Source: Variovorax paradoxus
Lineage (GTDB): Bacteria > Pseudomonadota > Gammaproteobacteria > Burkholderiales > Burkholderiaceae_C
NCBI RefSeq assembly: GCF_902712855.1
Contig: NZ_LR743507.1
Coordinates: forward strand, 2,032,001-2,096,000
Length of the DNA: 64,000 bases
Reading direction: 5' to 3'
Below the pieces are notes generated by a model that saw only the letters and a program-made list of their open reading frames with translations, did no database searches and was not told the origin of the DNA. A program made the translations under genes and the position numbers. Positions 8,066-17,500 of the stretch are shown piece by piece (positions within the stretch are counted from its first letter, which is position 1; every line of letters starts with the position of its first letter).

Positions 8066-8841
8066 TGGCATCGAGCAAAACAACCGCCAGACCGATCGTC
8101 CTCCCCGAAGTCAACTTCTCCGACTGGGGCGACATCCGCTACCTTCACCTGGGCACCGAATGGGTCCAGGGTTCGATGAAGCTCGACGCCCCCTTCGAGA
8201 TCGAACTCGAGTACGTGCAGCGCATGATGGCCTGGCTGCTGTTCGCCGACGGCAAGACCGTGGCGTCGCGCCACGCCATGCAGCTCGGCCTGGGCGCGGC
8301 CACGCTCACCAAGTTCAGCCGCAAGATCCTGCGCATGCGCACCACCGCCATCGAGCTCAACCCGCAGGTGGTGTCGGCCTGCCGCGGCTGGTTCAAGCTG
8401 CCGGCCGACGACGCGAAGCTGCGCGTGGTGATCGCCGACGCGGCCGCCGAGATCCGCAAGCCCGAATGGCATGGCACGGTGGACGCGCTGCAGGTCGACC
8501 TGTACGACCACGAGGCCGCCGCGCCGGTGCTCGACAGCGAGGAGTTCTATGCCGACTGCCGCGCGCTGCTCACCGAGGACGGCTGCATGACCGTCAACCT
8601 GTTCGGCCGTTCGTCGAGCTACGAGCGCAGCCTCGAGAAGATCGCCGGCGCGTTCGGCCCCGCAGCGGTGTGGGCCTTCAAGCCGACGCGTGAAGGCAAC
8701 ACCGTGGTGCTGGCACAGCGCACTCCGAGCCGTCCCAAGCGCGAGCTGCTGGCCGAGCGCGCACAGACGATCCAGACCCGCTGGAACCTGCCCGCGCCGA
8801 AGTGGCTGCGCGTGTTCAAGCCCATGCAGGTTTCGTTGTGA
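8065..8841 (+). CDS. spermidine-synthase-like methyltransferase-fold protein
   Basis: 258-residue protein with the Rossmann-type fold of spermidine synthase (SpeE). The dinucleotide loop region reads Q-L-G-L-G-A-A-T-L-T, followed by the acidic A-I-E-L-N-P and a V-D-L-Y-D-H motif. It is short and lacks the full N-terminal domain of true aminopropyltransferases, so the reaction is uncertain. It is translationally coupled to the glycosylase gene. Its C-terminal A-E-R-A-Q-T-I-Q-T-R-W segment is repeated, with only synonymous changes, as a remnant at 38711-38744, which marks a probable island boundary. Confidence 0.8.
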   Translation: MASSKTTARPIVLPEVNFSDWGDIRYLHLGTEWVQGSMKLDAPFEIELEYVQRMMAWLLFADGKTVASRHAMQLGLGAATLTKFSRKILRMRTTAIELNPQVVSACRGWFKLPADDAKLRVVIADAAAEIRKPEWHGTVDALQVDLYDHEAAAPVLDSEEFYADCRALLTEDGCMTVNLFGRSSSYERSLEKIAGAFGPAAVWAFKPTREGNTVVLAQRTPSRPKRELLAERAQTIQTRWNLPAPKWLRVFKPMQVSL

Positions 8842-9006
8842 AACATCTTCGCGCCCCCGGGAGAGGCCTTTCCGCTTAACTTCCTACGGAAATCGGTAGT
8901 ACGGAAGGTGTGCCTTCACTAATGGAATATTGACCGGGGGAGGGCCTCGGCACACGATGGCTCGCCAGTCGATCTCCTCCGCGTCATCCACCATCCGGGT
9001 CATTGC

Positions 9007-10053
9007 GTGTTCCAAGCCTGCTTTCTTTCGCCTTTGCCGAGCGAGCTTCACACCGGCCATGGCGTCGATGTGTCGGGCCAGCCCCTCGTCGGCGCGTCGC
9101 CCCGCTTCGTCGGCATGCTCGGCCAGCTGCGCCGCGTGGCAGCCAGCGATGCGCCGGTGCTGGTCGAAGGCGAGACCGGCTGCGGCAAGGAGCTCGCCGC
9201 GCGCGCGGTGCATGCATGGGGCCAGCGCAGCAAGGGCCCGTTCGTGCCCGTCAACTGCGGCGCCCTGCCCGACCACCTGCTCGAGGCCGAGCTCTTCGGC
9301 CATGAACGCGGCGCCTTCACCGATGCCAAGGCCGCGCGGCGCGGCCTCGTGGCCGAAGCCAACGGCGGCACGCTGTTTCTCGATGAGGTCGATGCGCTGA
9401 GCGCCAAGGCGCAGGTGGTGCTGCTGCGTTTCGCGCAGGACCAGCGCTACCGGCCGCTCGGCAGCGCGCGCGAGCTGCGCACCGACGTGCGGCTGGTCAC
9501 CGCCACCAACCAGCCGCTCGACATGGCGGTGGAGGGCGGCCGCTTCCGCGCCGACCTCATGTACCGTCTGAAGATCCTGCATGTTCGCCTGCCCGCGCTG
9601 CGCGAGCGTCCGGGCGACGCCGAGCTGCTGGCGCGCCATTTCCTCGAGGCCTTCTGCGCCAAGTACGGCCTGCCGGGCCGCCGCTTCGATGCCGCCACGC
9701 TCGAGTGGCTGAGCGGCCAGCCATGGCCCGGCAACGTGCGCGAGCTGGAGAACTGGGTGCACCGCGAACTGCTCATGGCCGACGGCAACACCGTGGGCCA
9801 CGCCGGCCCGCACGCCATGCCGGCACGCGGCGACGACCCGATGCGCTGGCACACCAGCGGCCCCGCGAACTTCCAGGACGCCAAGGCCGAGGCGGTGCGC
9901 ATGTTCGAGCGCGACTACGTGGTCAACGTGCTGCGGCAGTCCGGAGGCAACGTCACGCAGGCCGCGCGCATCGCGGGCAAGGAGCGGCGCGCCTTCGGCA
10001 AGCTGCTGAAGAAGTACGGCATCGACCGACGCGGCGTGACGGTCGCCAATTGA
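9007..10053 (+). CDS. sigma-54-dependent activator, PspF-like (no sensory domain)
   Basis: 348-residue bacterial enhancer-binding protein. Almost from the N-terminus it is a sigma-54 AAA+ domain: Walker A G-E-T-G-C-G-K-E (55-62), the sigma-54 contact loop as G-A-F-T-D-A (102-107; usual form GAFTGA), Walker B G-T-L-F-L-D-E-V-D (121-129), and N-V-R-E-L-E-N. The C-terminus is a Fis-type helix-turn-helix (about 305-340). No receiver, GAF or PAS domain precedes the ATPase, so activity may be controlled by a partner protein or by expression. Start is a GTG. It is convergent with the eCIS operon and is the likely activator of the sigma-54 promoter at 38551-38566 (inference). Confidence 0.88.
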   Translation: MFQACFLSPLPSELHTGHGVDVSGQPLVGASPRFVGMLGQLRRVAASDAPVLVEGETGCGKELAARAVHAWGQRSKGPFVPVNCGALPDHLLEAELFGHERGAFTDAKAARRGLVAEANGGTLFLDEVDALSAKAQVVLLRFAQDQRYRPLGSARELRTDVRLVTATNQPLDMAVEGGRFRADLMYRLKILHVRLPALRERPGDAELLARHFLEAFCAKYGLPGRRFDAATLEWLSGQPWPGNVRELENWVHRELLMADGNTVGHAGPHAMPARGDDPMRWHTSGPANFQDAKAEAVRMFERDYVVNVLRQSGGNVTQAARIAGKERRAFGKLLKKYGIDRRGVTVAN

Positions 10054-10110
10054 CGAGCGCGCCGCGCGTGCCGTGCACGTGCCACCCATGCGGCTGCGCA
10101 GCGCTGTCCC

Positions 10111-11709
10111 TCATGGCGGCCCGAGGAAGATGTCCTGGATCACGTCGCGGTAGCTCGCCAGTTCGGCCGCACGTGCCGTGGCGGCTGTGCCGCGCAGGTC
10201 GGTGCTGCGCGTGTTGGTGGCCACCTCCACCGTGATGATGCTCATCGACGGCCGGTCGGTCGCGCGGCCCTCGGTGATGTCCTGCGGTCCCCAGCCGCCC
10301 AGCGAGGTGCCGCCCGGTATCGCGCCGCTCCAGCCGGTGGTCGGCGTGCCTGCGAGGTGGTTGCCCTGCACGCCCCGGCCGAAGCCGCGTCGCGTCATGT
10401 CGCGCGCCATCGAGAGCGCCAGGGACTGGTCGCTCGCGGTGCGCGCGGCCGCCAGGGTCTCGAGCGCTGCCGCGCCCGCGGCGCCGCCGGCCCGCGCGTG
10501 CGCCGCCGCCGACACCGTGTGCGCGTCGCTGAAGATGCCGGCCGCGCTGCGCGTGGTCGAGCCGTGCACGCTCGCGATGCGGCTCGGCCGGAAGCGTTCG
10601 ATCAGCCGCATCAGCGCGATGTTCTCCGGCAGGATCGCGCGCGGCGGCGAGCCTGCGTCCATCGGCGTCCCGCTCGCGGGCGTGGCCGCGTCCAGGCCCC
10701 GGCCGGGGCTCGGAAAGTTGCGGTTGGTGGGCGTCGTGCCTTCGCGCGTGCGCGTGGCGGCGTTGTCGGGAAACAGCGTGGGCACGACGATGACCGTGTA
10801 GTAGGGCCGCAGCACCGCGTTCTGCAGCGTCTGGATCAGCATCTGCGCGACCTCGATGCCGCCTTGCTCCGAGCCGTGCACGCCTGCGATCACGAGTGCC
10901 CGTTCGTCGCTGGTGCCGGGGAAGAAGAACGCATCGACCGATCGCCCGCCCGCCGTGGTGAGCAGCGACGCGCCGATGCCGCCGCGTTCCTCCGCCCAGC
11001 CGTGGTCGCGCTGGCGTCGCCGGCGCTCGTCGAAGTCCGCGGCGGGCCACAGCGGCTCGGGGCCGTTGCGCACGATGGTCCGCGCCAGCCACAGGTCGTC
11101 GGAACCGGCGGCGAAGATGCGCTCCAGCAGCCGGTCGAGGTCCGCGTCGGCCACCGGCGACTGCATGCGCAGCGCGTCGAACACGCGGCCCTTGTCCGCG
11201 GCCGAGAGCCAGATCGCGTCGACGCTGTCGGACAGCGGGCTTGCGAGCAGTGCGCCGGCTGCGGGACGGTGCCTGACCGGGTGCGGCTGCAGGCCGAAGG
11301 CGAAGCGCGCGGCCGTGTGGTCGGCTTCGCGTTCCGCGCCGGCGTCGCGGCCGCTGCCTTCGCTCTCGCGATGCTGTCCCGCGTTGCGAAGTTGCGCGAC
11401 GTGCGCGAGTTCATGCGCCAGCAGGAAGCGGCCGCCGATGCGCGCGGTGGACGGCGCCGGTCCGCCGAAAACCACGGCATCTTCCGAGGCGAACGCGCGA
11501 GCGCCCGCGCGCTGCGCCTGCGCGTCGCCGGCATGCAGGCGCACCTTGTCCAGAGGCATCCCCAGCCCGCGTTCGAGCGGTGTGCGAATCGCAGCAGGCA
11601 AGTGCGTGCCCCGGCGCGCTGCCACGCATTGCGGGCACGTGCCACCGCAGGCACATGCGCCGGCGGCACGCGCGGGGACCGCGGCGGTGCGCGCGCTGGC
11701 CGTGTCCAT
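10111..11709 (-). CDS. DUF4157-M14 zinc carboxypeptidase fusion, probable eCIS cargo
   Basis: 532-residue protein in three parts. Residues 19-28 form the motif C-A-C-G-G-T-C-P-Q-C. Residues about 44-105 are a DUF4157 domain with its signature H-E-L-A-H at 99-103. Residues about 245-532 resemble an M14 metallocarboxypeptidase: H278 and E281 in G-V-H-G-S-E, H382 in S-V-H-G-S, an N-R-N-F substrate loop (329-332) and a probable catalytic E495. DUF4157 proteins are typically encoded in eCIS loci and are thought to be cargo. M14 enzymes cleave C-terminal residues from peptides or peptidoglycan. It is the last gene of the minus-strand eCIS array. The ribosome-binding site at the chosen ATG is weak. 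Confidence 0.82.
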   Translation of the reverse strand: MDTASARTAAVPARAAGACACGGTCPQCVAARRGTHLPAAIRTPLERGLGMPLDKVRLHAGDAQAQRAGARAFASEDAVVFGGPAPSTARIGGRFLLAHELAHVAQLRNAGQHRESEGSGRDAGAEREADHTAARFAFGLQPHPVRHRPAAGALLASPLSDSVDAIWLSAADKGRVFDALRMQSPVADADLDRLLERIFAAGSDDLWLARTIVRNGPEPLWPAADFDERRRRQRDHGWAEERGGIGASLLTTAGGRSVDAFFFPGTSDERALVIAGVHGSEQGGIEVAQMLIQTLQNAVLRPYYTVIVVPTLFPDNAATRTREGTTPTNRNFPSPGRGLDAATPASGTPMDAGSPPRAILPENIALMRLIERFRPSRIASVHGSTTRSAAGIFSDAHTVSAAAHARAGGAAGAAALETLAAARTASDQSLALSMARDMTRRGFGRGVQGNHLAGTPTTGWSGAIPGGTSLGGWGPQDITEGRATDRPSMSIITVEVATNTRSTDLRGTAATARAAELASYRDVIQDIFLGPP

Positions 11710-11803
11710 GTCCCGCGAGCGCGGTGATGCCTGCGCCGCCTGCCCCTTCGATGCCGGTGAAGGGCCTGTGCCGCGGCTGCGGCTTGCGCGTCCTGCGCGC
11801 CCG

Positions 11804-12340
11804 CTAGCGGAATTCAAGCTGGAAGCTCTCCGCCGCCATCGAGCCCGGCGCCGCATCGCCGTGTGCCGTCTCCTGTCCGTCCGGGCCCACCCAGCGCTGG
11901 GGAAAGCGCACGCGCAGCGTGTGGGGCGTGGGCTCGCCCGCGTGCAGGCCCAGCAGCACCCACAGGTCGCAAGGTGCCGCGATGCCGTTCGGGTTTTCGA
12001 TGTGCGAGATGTTGAAGTCGATCGCCCATGCCGTGCCTTCCGCGTCGAGCCGCACCGGCGTCGCCGTGTCGGTGGTGAAGAAGCGGCCCGGCACGCGTCC
12101 CACCAGCCAGCCGCCATGCAGCGATGCGGCCGACACCGGCACCGACGGCGTCAGACCGATGAAGCTGCCGCCGGCCAGGGTCGCCGGGAGCTGCGCGCCG
12201 GGCACCACGCGCACGCGGATCTCGTGCGCGCCCGAGGCAGGACGCAACAGCGCCAGCAGGTCGATCGCCAGGTGCGCAGCCGGCGGATGCACGAAGCCGT
12301 GGCCCTCGATGGCCTCGAAAGGGAAGGTGGCGGCGGTCAT
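11804..12340 (-). CDS. hypothetical protein within the eCIS cargo group
   Basis: 178 residues, not recognised. It has no signal peptide or membrane helix and looks beta-rich, with alternating hydrophobic stretches such as I-R-V-R-V-V-P and L-R-V-R-F-P. It lies 12 bp downstream of the DUF4157 gene and upstream of the DUF4157-M14 gene on the same strand, so it is probably co-transcribed. It lacks the N-terminal Cys motif of its neighbours. It could be an immunity or chaperone partner for one of them, or a minor particle protein; nothing in the sequence decides. Confidence 0.72.
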   Translation of the reverse strand: MTAATFPFEAIEGHGFVHPPAAHLAIDLLALLRPASGAHEIRVRVVPGAQLPATLAGGSFIGLTPSVPVSAASLHGGWLVGRVPGRFFTTDTATPVRLDAEGTAWAIDFNISHIENPNGIAAPCDLWVLLGLHAGEPTPHTLRVRFPQRWVGPDGQETAHGDAAPGSMAAESFQLEFR

Positions 12341-12352
12341 GGCGCGTGTTCC

Positions 12353-13810
12353 TCAGGCCACGCGGGTGTCGCCGCTTGGCGTGGGGAAATCGCCGACGGG
12401 ACATTCTGCAAAGTCCGGCCCGGCCTCGAAGTCGTAGCCGGTGGTGGTGCGGTCGGTGCGCAGCGTGGTTGCAAACGCCTGCGAAGGGAACGACCGGCAG
12501 TCGGGCGACACCGCCACCATCGGATCGAACGCGTGCGTGGTGCCGTTGTAGTTGCGCGTGAAGCCATAGGTAACGCAGCCCAGCACGCGATCGGGCGCGT
12601 TGCTCTTCACGCACGACACGCAGGTCTCCGCCATCCAGCTCAGGCTGGTGGTGCCCAGCATGCCCGGGGTGCGGTACGGAATGTCGTAGATCGACTCGGT
12701 GCTGGTGATGCGTTCGCCTGCGTCGGGCAGCGGAAAGCCCGTGGGGATCTGGTGTTCGCCCTGCCCCGCGAGGTACGGGCCCGAAGGCGTGCCGTAGAAG
12801 GGCTGGGCGCTGTTGGGGTCGTTGTCGACGAAGTCGGAGCGCCCGCGCGCGTCGTACGGATGCGTGCTGTTGATGATCTGGATCATGTGGAACTCGTCGC
12901 AGTGGCAACCGTTGCCGGCCGCGGGCTGGTGCGCGTCGGCCATGAAATGCAGCTCGGCCGCGATGCCCGAGGCCAGCGCGCTGCCGGCCGCCGCCGGGCC
13001 GCGGCGCACGTCGGTGTACGCCAGCGGCATCGCGTGCAGCGTGCCCAGGCGCTGGAAGCAGCACGAGATGGGGCATGACACGGCCGCGCGGCGCTGCGTG
13101 GGCGAAGGCGGCCCGATGAAGTCGGCGGGCAGCACCTCGATGGTGGGCGCGCGCTGCAGCGAGAAGATGCCCTCGCCGCGCGATTGCTGCACCACGTGCG
13201 CGAGTTCGTGCGCCAGCAGGCGCCTGCCGCTCGTGCTGGCGGGCGCGTATTCGCCGGGGCCGAACACGATATCGTTGCCCACCGTGTAGGCGCGCGCATG
13301 CACGCCCGTCGCGCTGCGCGCCGCCTCGCTGCCGGTGTGCACGCGAACCGCGCCGAAGTCGGCGCCGAAGCCCGATTCCATGAAGCTGCGCGTGGCCTCG
13401 TCGAGCGGCCGGGAGGCCGAGCGCAGGCCGCCGCTGTCGAGGCCCTGGGGTGCGCGCGCCGGTGCACCGGAACGCGCCGCGCGCTGCAGCCCCACGCCGC
13501 GCGCCGACGCACCCCGCGCCCGGCCGCCCGCAACGATGCGCGCGGCCATGGCGTCGGCCTCGCGCTCGTGGAAGTCGCCGGGCCGGCTCACCGCCGGGCC
13601 GTGCGCGCCCTGCGTGGCCTCCGCGGCCTTCGCCTTGCAGCGCGGGCATCCGCCGCCGCACGAGCAGGCGGCGGGCGCACGCTGCGGCGCCGGCCGCGAG
13701 GCCGCGGGAATGCGCCTTTCGCGCCGCTGCACCTGCGTCTTCGCGTGCATCGCGGCCGCGCTGCGATGCGGCGTGGCAGGCTTCTTCGTGGCGGAGGCGG
13801 CGTCGGGCAT
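12353..13810 (-). CDS. DUF4157 protein with unknown C-terminal domain, probable eCIS cargo
   Basis: 485 residues. A basic, disordered N-terminus carries C-S-C-G-G-G-C-P-R-C at 49-58. A DUF4157 domain spans about 135-208, with the typical F-G-A-D-F-G-A-V-R-V-H-T pattern and H-E-L-A-H-V-V-Q at 201-208. The C-terminal half (about 225-485) has several cysteines and a His/Asp-rich stretch around H-C-D-E-F-H and is not recognised; a second enzymatic domain is likely. The ATG at 13810 lies 8 bp after the previous stop; the longer open frame upstream is the antisense-free part of another frame and is rejected. Confidence 0.85.
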   Translation of the reverse strand: MPDAASATKKPATPHRSAAAMHAKTQVQRRERRIPAASRPAPQRAPAACSCGGGCPRCKAKAAEATQGAHGPAVSRPGDFHEREADAMAARIVAGGRARGASARGVGLQRAARSGAPARAPQGLDSGGLRSASRPLDEATRSFMESGFGADFGAVRVHTGSEAARSATGVHARAYTVGNDIVFGPGEYAPASTSGRRLLAHELAHVVQQSRGEGIFSLQRAPTIEVLPADFIGPPSPTQRRAAVSCPISCCFQRLGTLHAMPLAYTDVRRGPAAAGSALASGIAAELHFMADAHQPAAGNGCHCDEFHMIQIINSTHPYDARGRSDFVDNDPNSAQPFYGTPSGPYLAGQGEHQIPTGFPLPDAGERITSTESIYDIPYRTPGMLGTTSLSWMAETCVSCVKSNAPDRVLGCVTYGFTRNYNGTTHAFDPMVAVSPDCRSFPSQAFATTLRTDRTTTGYDFEAGPDFAECPVGDFPTPSGDTRVA

Positions 13811-13818
13811 GGCGATGC

Positions 13819-14526
13819 TCAGGGCTTGGAGGCGTCCCACGCGAAGTGCGCGTACGAATCGGCGTTGTCCATGGCATCGCTCACCGACATGCCCGCGTAC
13901 TTGGCGGTCTCCCATTCGTAGGCGTTGTCGTCGGCGCCGATCACGTCGTGCGCCAGCTCGTGGACCACCGTGCTGGCCTGCAGGTCGGCCGCGGAGTTGA
14001 ACCAGTAGGGGCACACGTGCAGGTCGCTCCATACGGAGTAGACGTAGGCCAGCACGTCCTTGTCGCACGATGTCTCGCACTGGAAATCGATGGCCTGGTT
14101 GATCGCCGTGTTGAGCTTGCGGTAGCGCTCCAGGATGGTCGCGATGTCCTTGCTGTAGGTGGTGTGGAAGTGCCGGCTCAGCAGCGTCGCGACCTTCGCC
14201 GGTATCGGGCTGGGCAACGCGCCCAGGCCGGCCACCACGTTGGCGAGCCAGCTCGCACCCAGCGTGCGCGCCGCGTTGGCGACGGGCTTCCAGTTGGCCG
14301 GGCAGTCGGTGAAGGTGTTGGACGAGCCCGCGGGCCCGTGCACCACGCCGTCGTGGCGCTCGCCGCCCTCCTGCCTGCCGGCGCAGCGCGGGCAGGTGCC
14401 GCCGCAGGCGCACGACGACGGTGCCGGCGATGCCGATGGCAGCGAAGAGCGCATGGCAGCGCCCGACGCGCGGCGTGCATGGCGCGGCTCGCTGGCGCTG
14501 CGGTTGGCGGATTGGAAGACCGGCAT
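13819..14526 (-). CDS. M35-like (aspzincin) metallo-endopeptidase, probable eCIS cargo
   Basis: 235 residues. After a low-complexity N-terminus with C-A-C-G-G-T-C-P-R-C (39-48) comes a helical domain ending in the zinc motif H-E-L-A-H-D (189-194), an acidic G-A-D-D (197-200) that may give the third ligand, and N-A-D-S-Y-A-H-F (221-228). This order matches the M35 / lysine-specific metallo-endopeptidase family. The ATG at 14526 has an AAGGAG site 7 bp upstream, better than the GTG at 14544. It may be a toxin loaded into the particle (inference). Confidence 0.82.
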   Translation of the reverse strand: MPVFQSANRSASEPRHARRASGAAMRSSLPSASPAPSSCACGGTCPRCAGRQEGGERHDGVVHGPAGSSNTFTDCPANWKPVANAARTLGASWLANVVAGLGALPSPIPAKVATLLSRHFHTTYSKDIATILERYRKLNTAINQAIDFQCETSCDKDVLAYVYSVWSDLHVCPYWFNSAADLQASTVVHELAHDVIGADDNAYEWETAKYAGMSVSDAMDNADSYAHFAWDASKP

Positions 14527-14585
14527 TGCGTTCTCCTTCGGCACACACCCATGAAGTCGATGAAATCGTGGACGGCCACCGGCCG

Positions 14586-17500
14586 CTACGGCTTCTTCTT
14601 CGGCGTCTTCCTGCCTGCCGCGCGGCCGACCGGCCGCACGGGCGTCACTGGCGACGGCGCGGGTGGCGGGCTGGCCGCCAGGATGCGCTTCGCGCGTTCG
14701 ATCAGCGTGGCCGCCTGCTGCTTGTCGCCCAGTGCATCGGCAAGCTTGGCGGGCGCGATCTCCAGCACGCCCTCGACATCGACGATGCCTGCTGCATTGA
14801 GCCGCTTTCGCGTGGCTTCGTCAACGTCCAGCCTTTCCAGCGGTGTGCGTACCTTGGGCGCGGGCGGCGGCGGTGCCGGCGGTGTGGGCGCCGGTGTGGG
14901 CGCCGGTGGGGTCGGCGCAGGCGGTGCCGGCGGTGAGGGAGGCGGGGCGGAGGCGGCGCAGAGGGCGTCGTCCGCGTGCCGAAGATCACCGTGCCGTCCA
15001 CCGCCACCGACTTCGGCACGATGCGCACCGGCCCGGTCAGCGTGACCTGCACGTTGGCGCCGGGGCCCAGGCGCACGGGGTCCTTGCTGCGCACGATCTC
15101 CTGCTTGCCGGCCGCGTCGGTCACGCGCAGGAACAGGTCGCCTTCCTTCTCCAGCGCGGCCGTCTGCTTGGGGTCGTACACGGCAGAGAACGCGCCGGCC
15201 GCGTCGGTGGTTCCCACCACGTCGATCTGCGTGCCGTTGGCGCGCAGCAGGCCCACCACGTAGCCCTGCTGGCCCTGGCCGCGCACGTTGACGAAGCGCC
15301 CGCCCAGCGTGGCGCCGCCGTCCACCGCCGTCGGCACCTGCACCGTCGCCACCTCGGCGCTGCTCGCGATCACCCGCGAGGTCTCGGCGCCGGCGTCGGC
15401 CTGTGCCTGCAGCGCCTGCGCCACCGGATGGTCGGCGCCCAGCTTCACCGACAGGCGCTGTGCCTCGTAGCTGTAGGCCTTGGTGGTGGCCACGTGCGTC
15501 TCGTTGGCCACGGCCATCGAGCGCGCGGCGTACTTGCGCGAGAGGTTGCCCATCTCGGCCGTGGTGAAGGCGTTGTCGGGCAGCGTGCCGCCCAGTTCGC
15601 GCGCGTTGGCCGAGAGCGATTGCGTGGCGAACTGCGCCAGTCCGGCACCGTTGCCGAAGGTGCGCTCGCAGAAGGCCGCGTCCAGCACCTGGTTGGGCGT
15701 GTCGACGGTGGGCAGCGGGTTCGTGCCCGCGCGGGCGGGCCGCGCCACGATGCAGTGGTCGGCCTGGTTCAGCGCGGTGATGTTGGTGCGAAAGCCCTGC
15801 GTCAGCGCCGAGATGGTGTGGTTCGCATCCTCGCGGAAGCGCGAGCCGGTGGCGCGCACCGTGTCGCCCATCAGCACCGCGTTGGCCAGGAAGGGCTCGC
15901 GCCGGAACACGGACGAGGTGTTGGCCGAGTAGCCCAGGTCGTCGAAGCACAGCAGCGCCTGCGACACGAGCGAGCGGTTCACGCTGCCCAGCCGCACGTA
16001 GTTGTCGTCGAACAGCGTCTCGCCGCCAGGCAGCACCAGCTCGGCGCGCGCCGCGTAGGCATTGGCGTTGTCGAAGTACTTGCCCAGCGTGCGCGCGAGC
16101 AGCCGGTGGATGCCGCCCAGGTTGAACAGCAGCACGCCGCCCACGACGGTGTCGAGCAGCCCGAAGCGCCCGCTGTACTCGCTGTTGAGGTGGTTGTTGG
16201 CCACCGACACCGGTCCGAAGGCATAGCTGGACAGCGCGCGCCCGGCCGGCTGGTCGACGCGGTTGTCGTGCACGCGCAGCGCCGGCTTGCGCCCGCTGGA
16301 GCTCGAATACTGCGAGGTCAGCGCGCCGGCGAAGCGGATGTAGATGCCGCCGCGCAGCCCCTGCTGGCGGTTGTCGTCGGCGCCGATGGCCACCGTGCCG
16401 TTGCCGGCCAGCACGTTGTCGGTGATCTCGAGGTCGTTGCCGTAGCCCACGAACACGCCGCACACCGGGTCGATGGCATGGGGTCCGTTCTCGTACACGT
16501 GGTTGCCCGAGATCACGACCGACTCGACCACGGCCAGCGAGATGCCGCCGCGCCCGATCACCTGCGCATCCTTGCGCATCGCGTCGGTGAAGGGATTGCG
16601 CAGGTTGTCGTGCAGCCGGTTGGCCAGGATGGTCATGTCGCGCACCAGGTCGGTGGCGCGCAGCAGCGGCGTGAGCGCGAGGTTCAGGATCGCCGCGTCA
16701 ATGTACGCCAGCAGCGCCCCCTTGGGGTCGTTGACCGGCACCGCCGGCGCCGCGGCCGCCAGCGTGGCGCCCTCGCGCAACGCGAAGCCGATGCCCGACA
16801 GGCCCATCATCGAGATGTCGTTGCCCTCGATGCCGATCCCGTGCAGGAAGCCGCGACGGGCCGCCGCGGCGTTCACCGCGCGCGGCGCGACGGTCACCGC
16901 GTTCACCAGCACGCCATCGGCATCGCGCGCCTCGGCCACGCGCAGCACGCGGTACTGCGGCGACACGTCCAGCGTGTAGGCGCCCGCGGCGGTCTTCACG
17001 CTGGCCATGCCCTGCGCGTCGCTGCGGTCGGTGGCGGTGGTGCCGGCCTCGAGGTACACGTCGACCTCGGGCACCGGCTTGCCTTTCTCGTCCTGCACCA
17101 GCGCGATGAACTGTCCGCTGGCCGTCACGTTGACCGCTGCCGCCGGGGCTTCGGGCGCGGCGGCGGCCGCTGTGGCGGTCGACAGCGATGCGCGCAGGCT
17201 GTCGCTGCCGCTGGCGCGCAGGATGATCACCGGCGGTGGCGGGTCGATGTCGCCGCCCAGCGTGACGCCGTTGCCGCCGCCGCCCACGATGCGGTTCTCC
17301 AGGATGCGCACGCGCTCCGAACCTTCGCGCACATGGATGCCGCCGAAGGCGCGGTACGGCTGCCTTGGCACCAGCTTGACCAGCGCGAAGGCCCACACCT
17401 TGAAGGCATAGAGCAGCACCAGCTTGGGAAAGCGGTAGATCACCTGCGGCCGCGCGCACGGGTCGGCCGGGTCGCGCGTGGGGTCGTCGTCGGGCGTGTC

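Noticed and set aside
8884..10089. 401-codon open frame antisense to the sigma-54 activator
   Set aside because: The activator on the plus strand has clear AAA+ and Fis-type motifs; the antisense frame has none.
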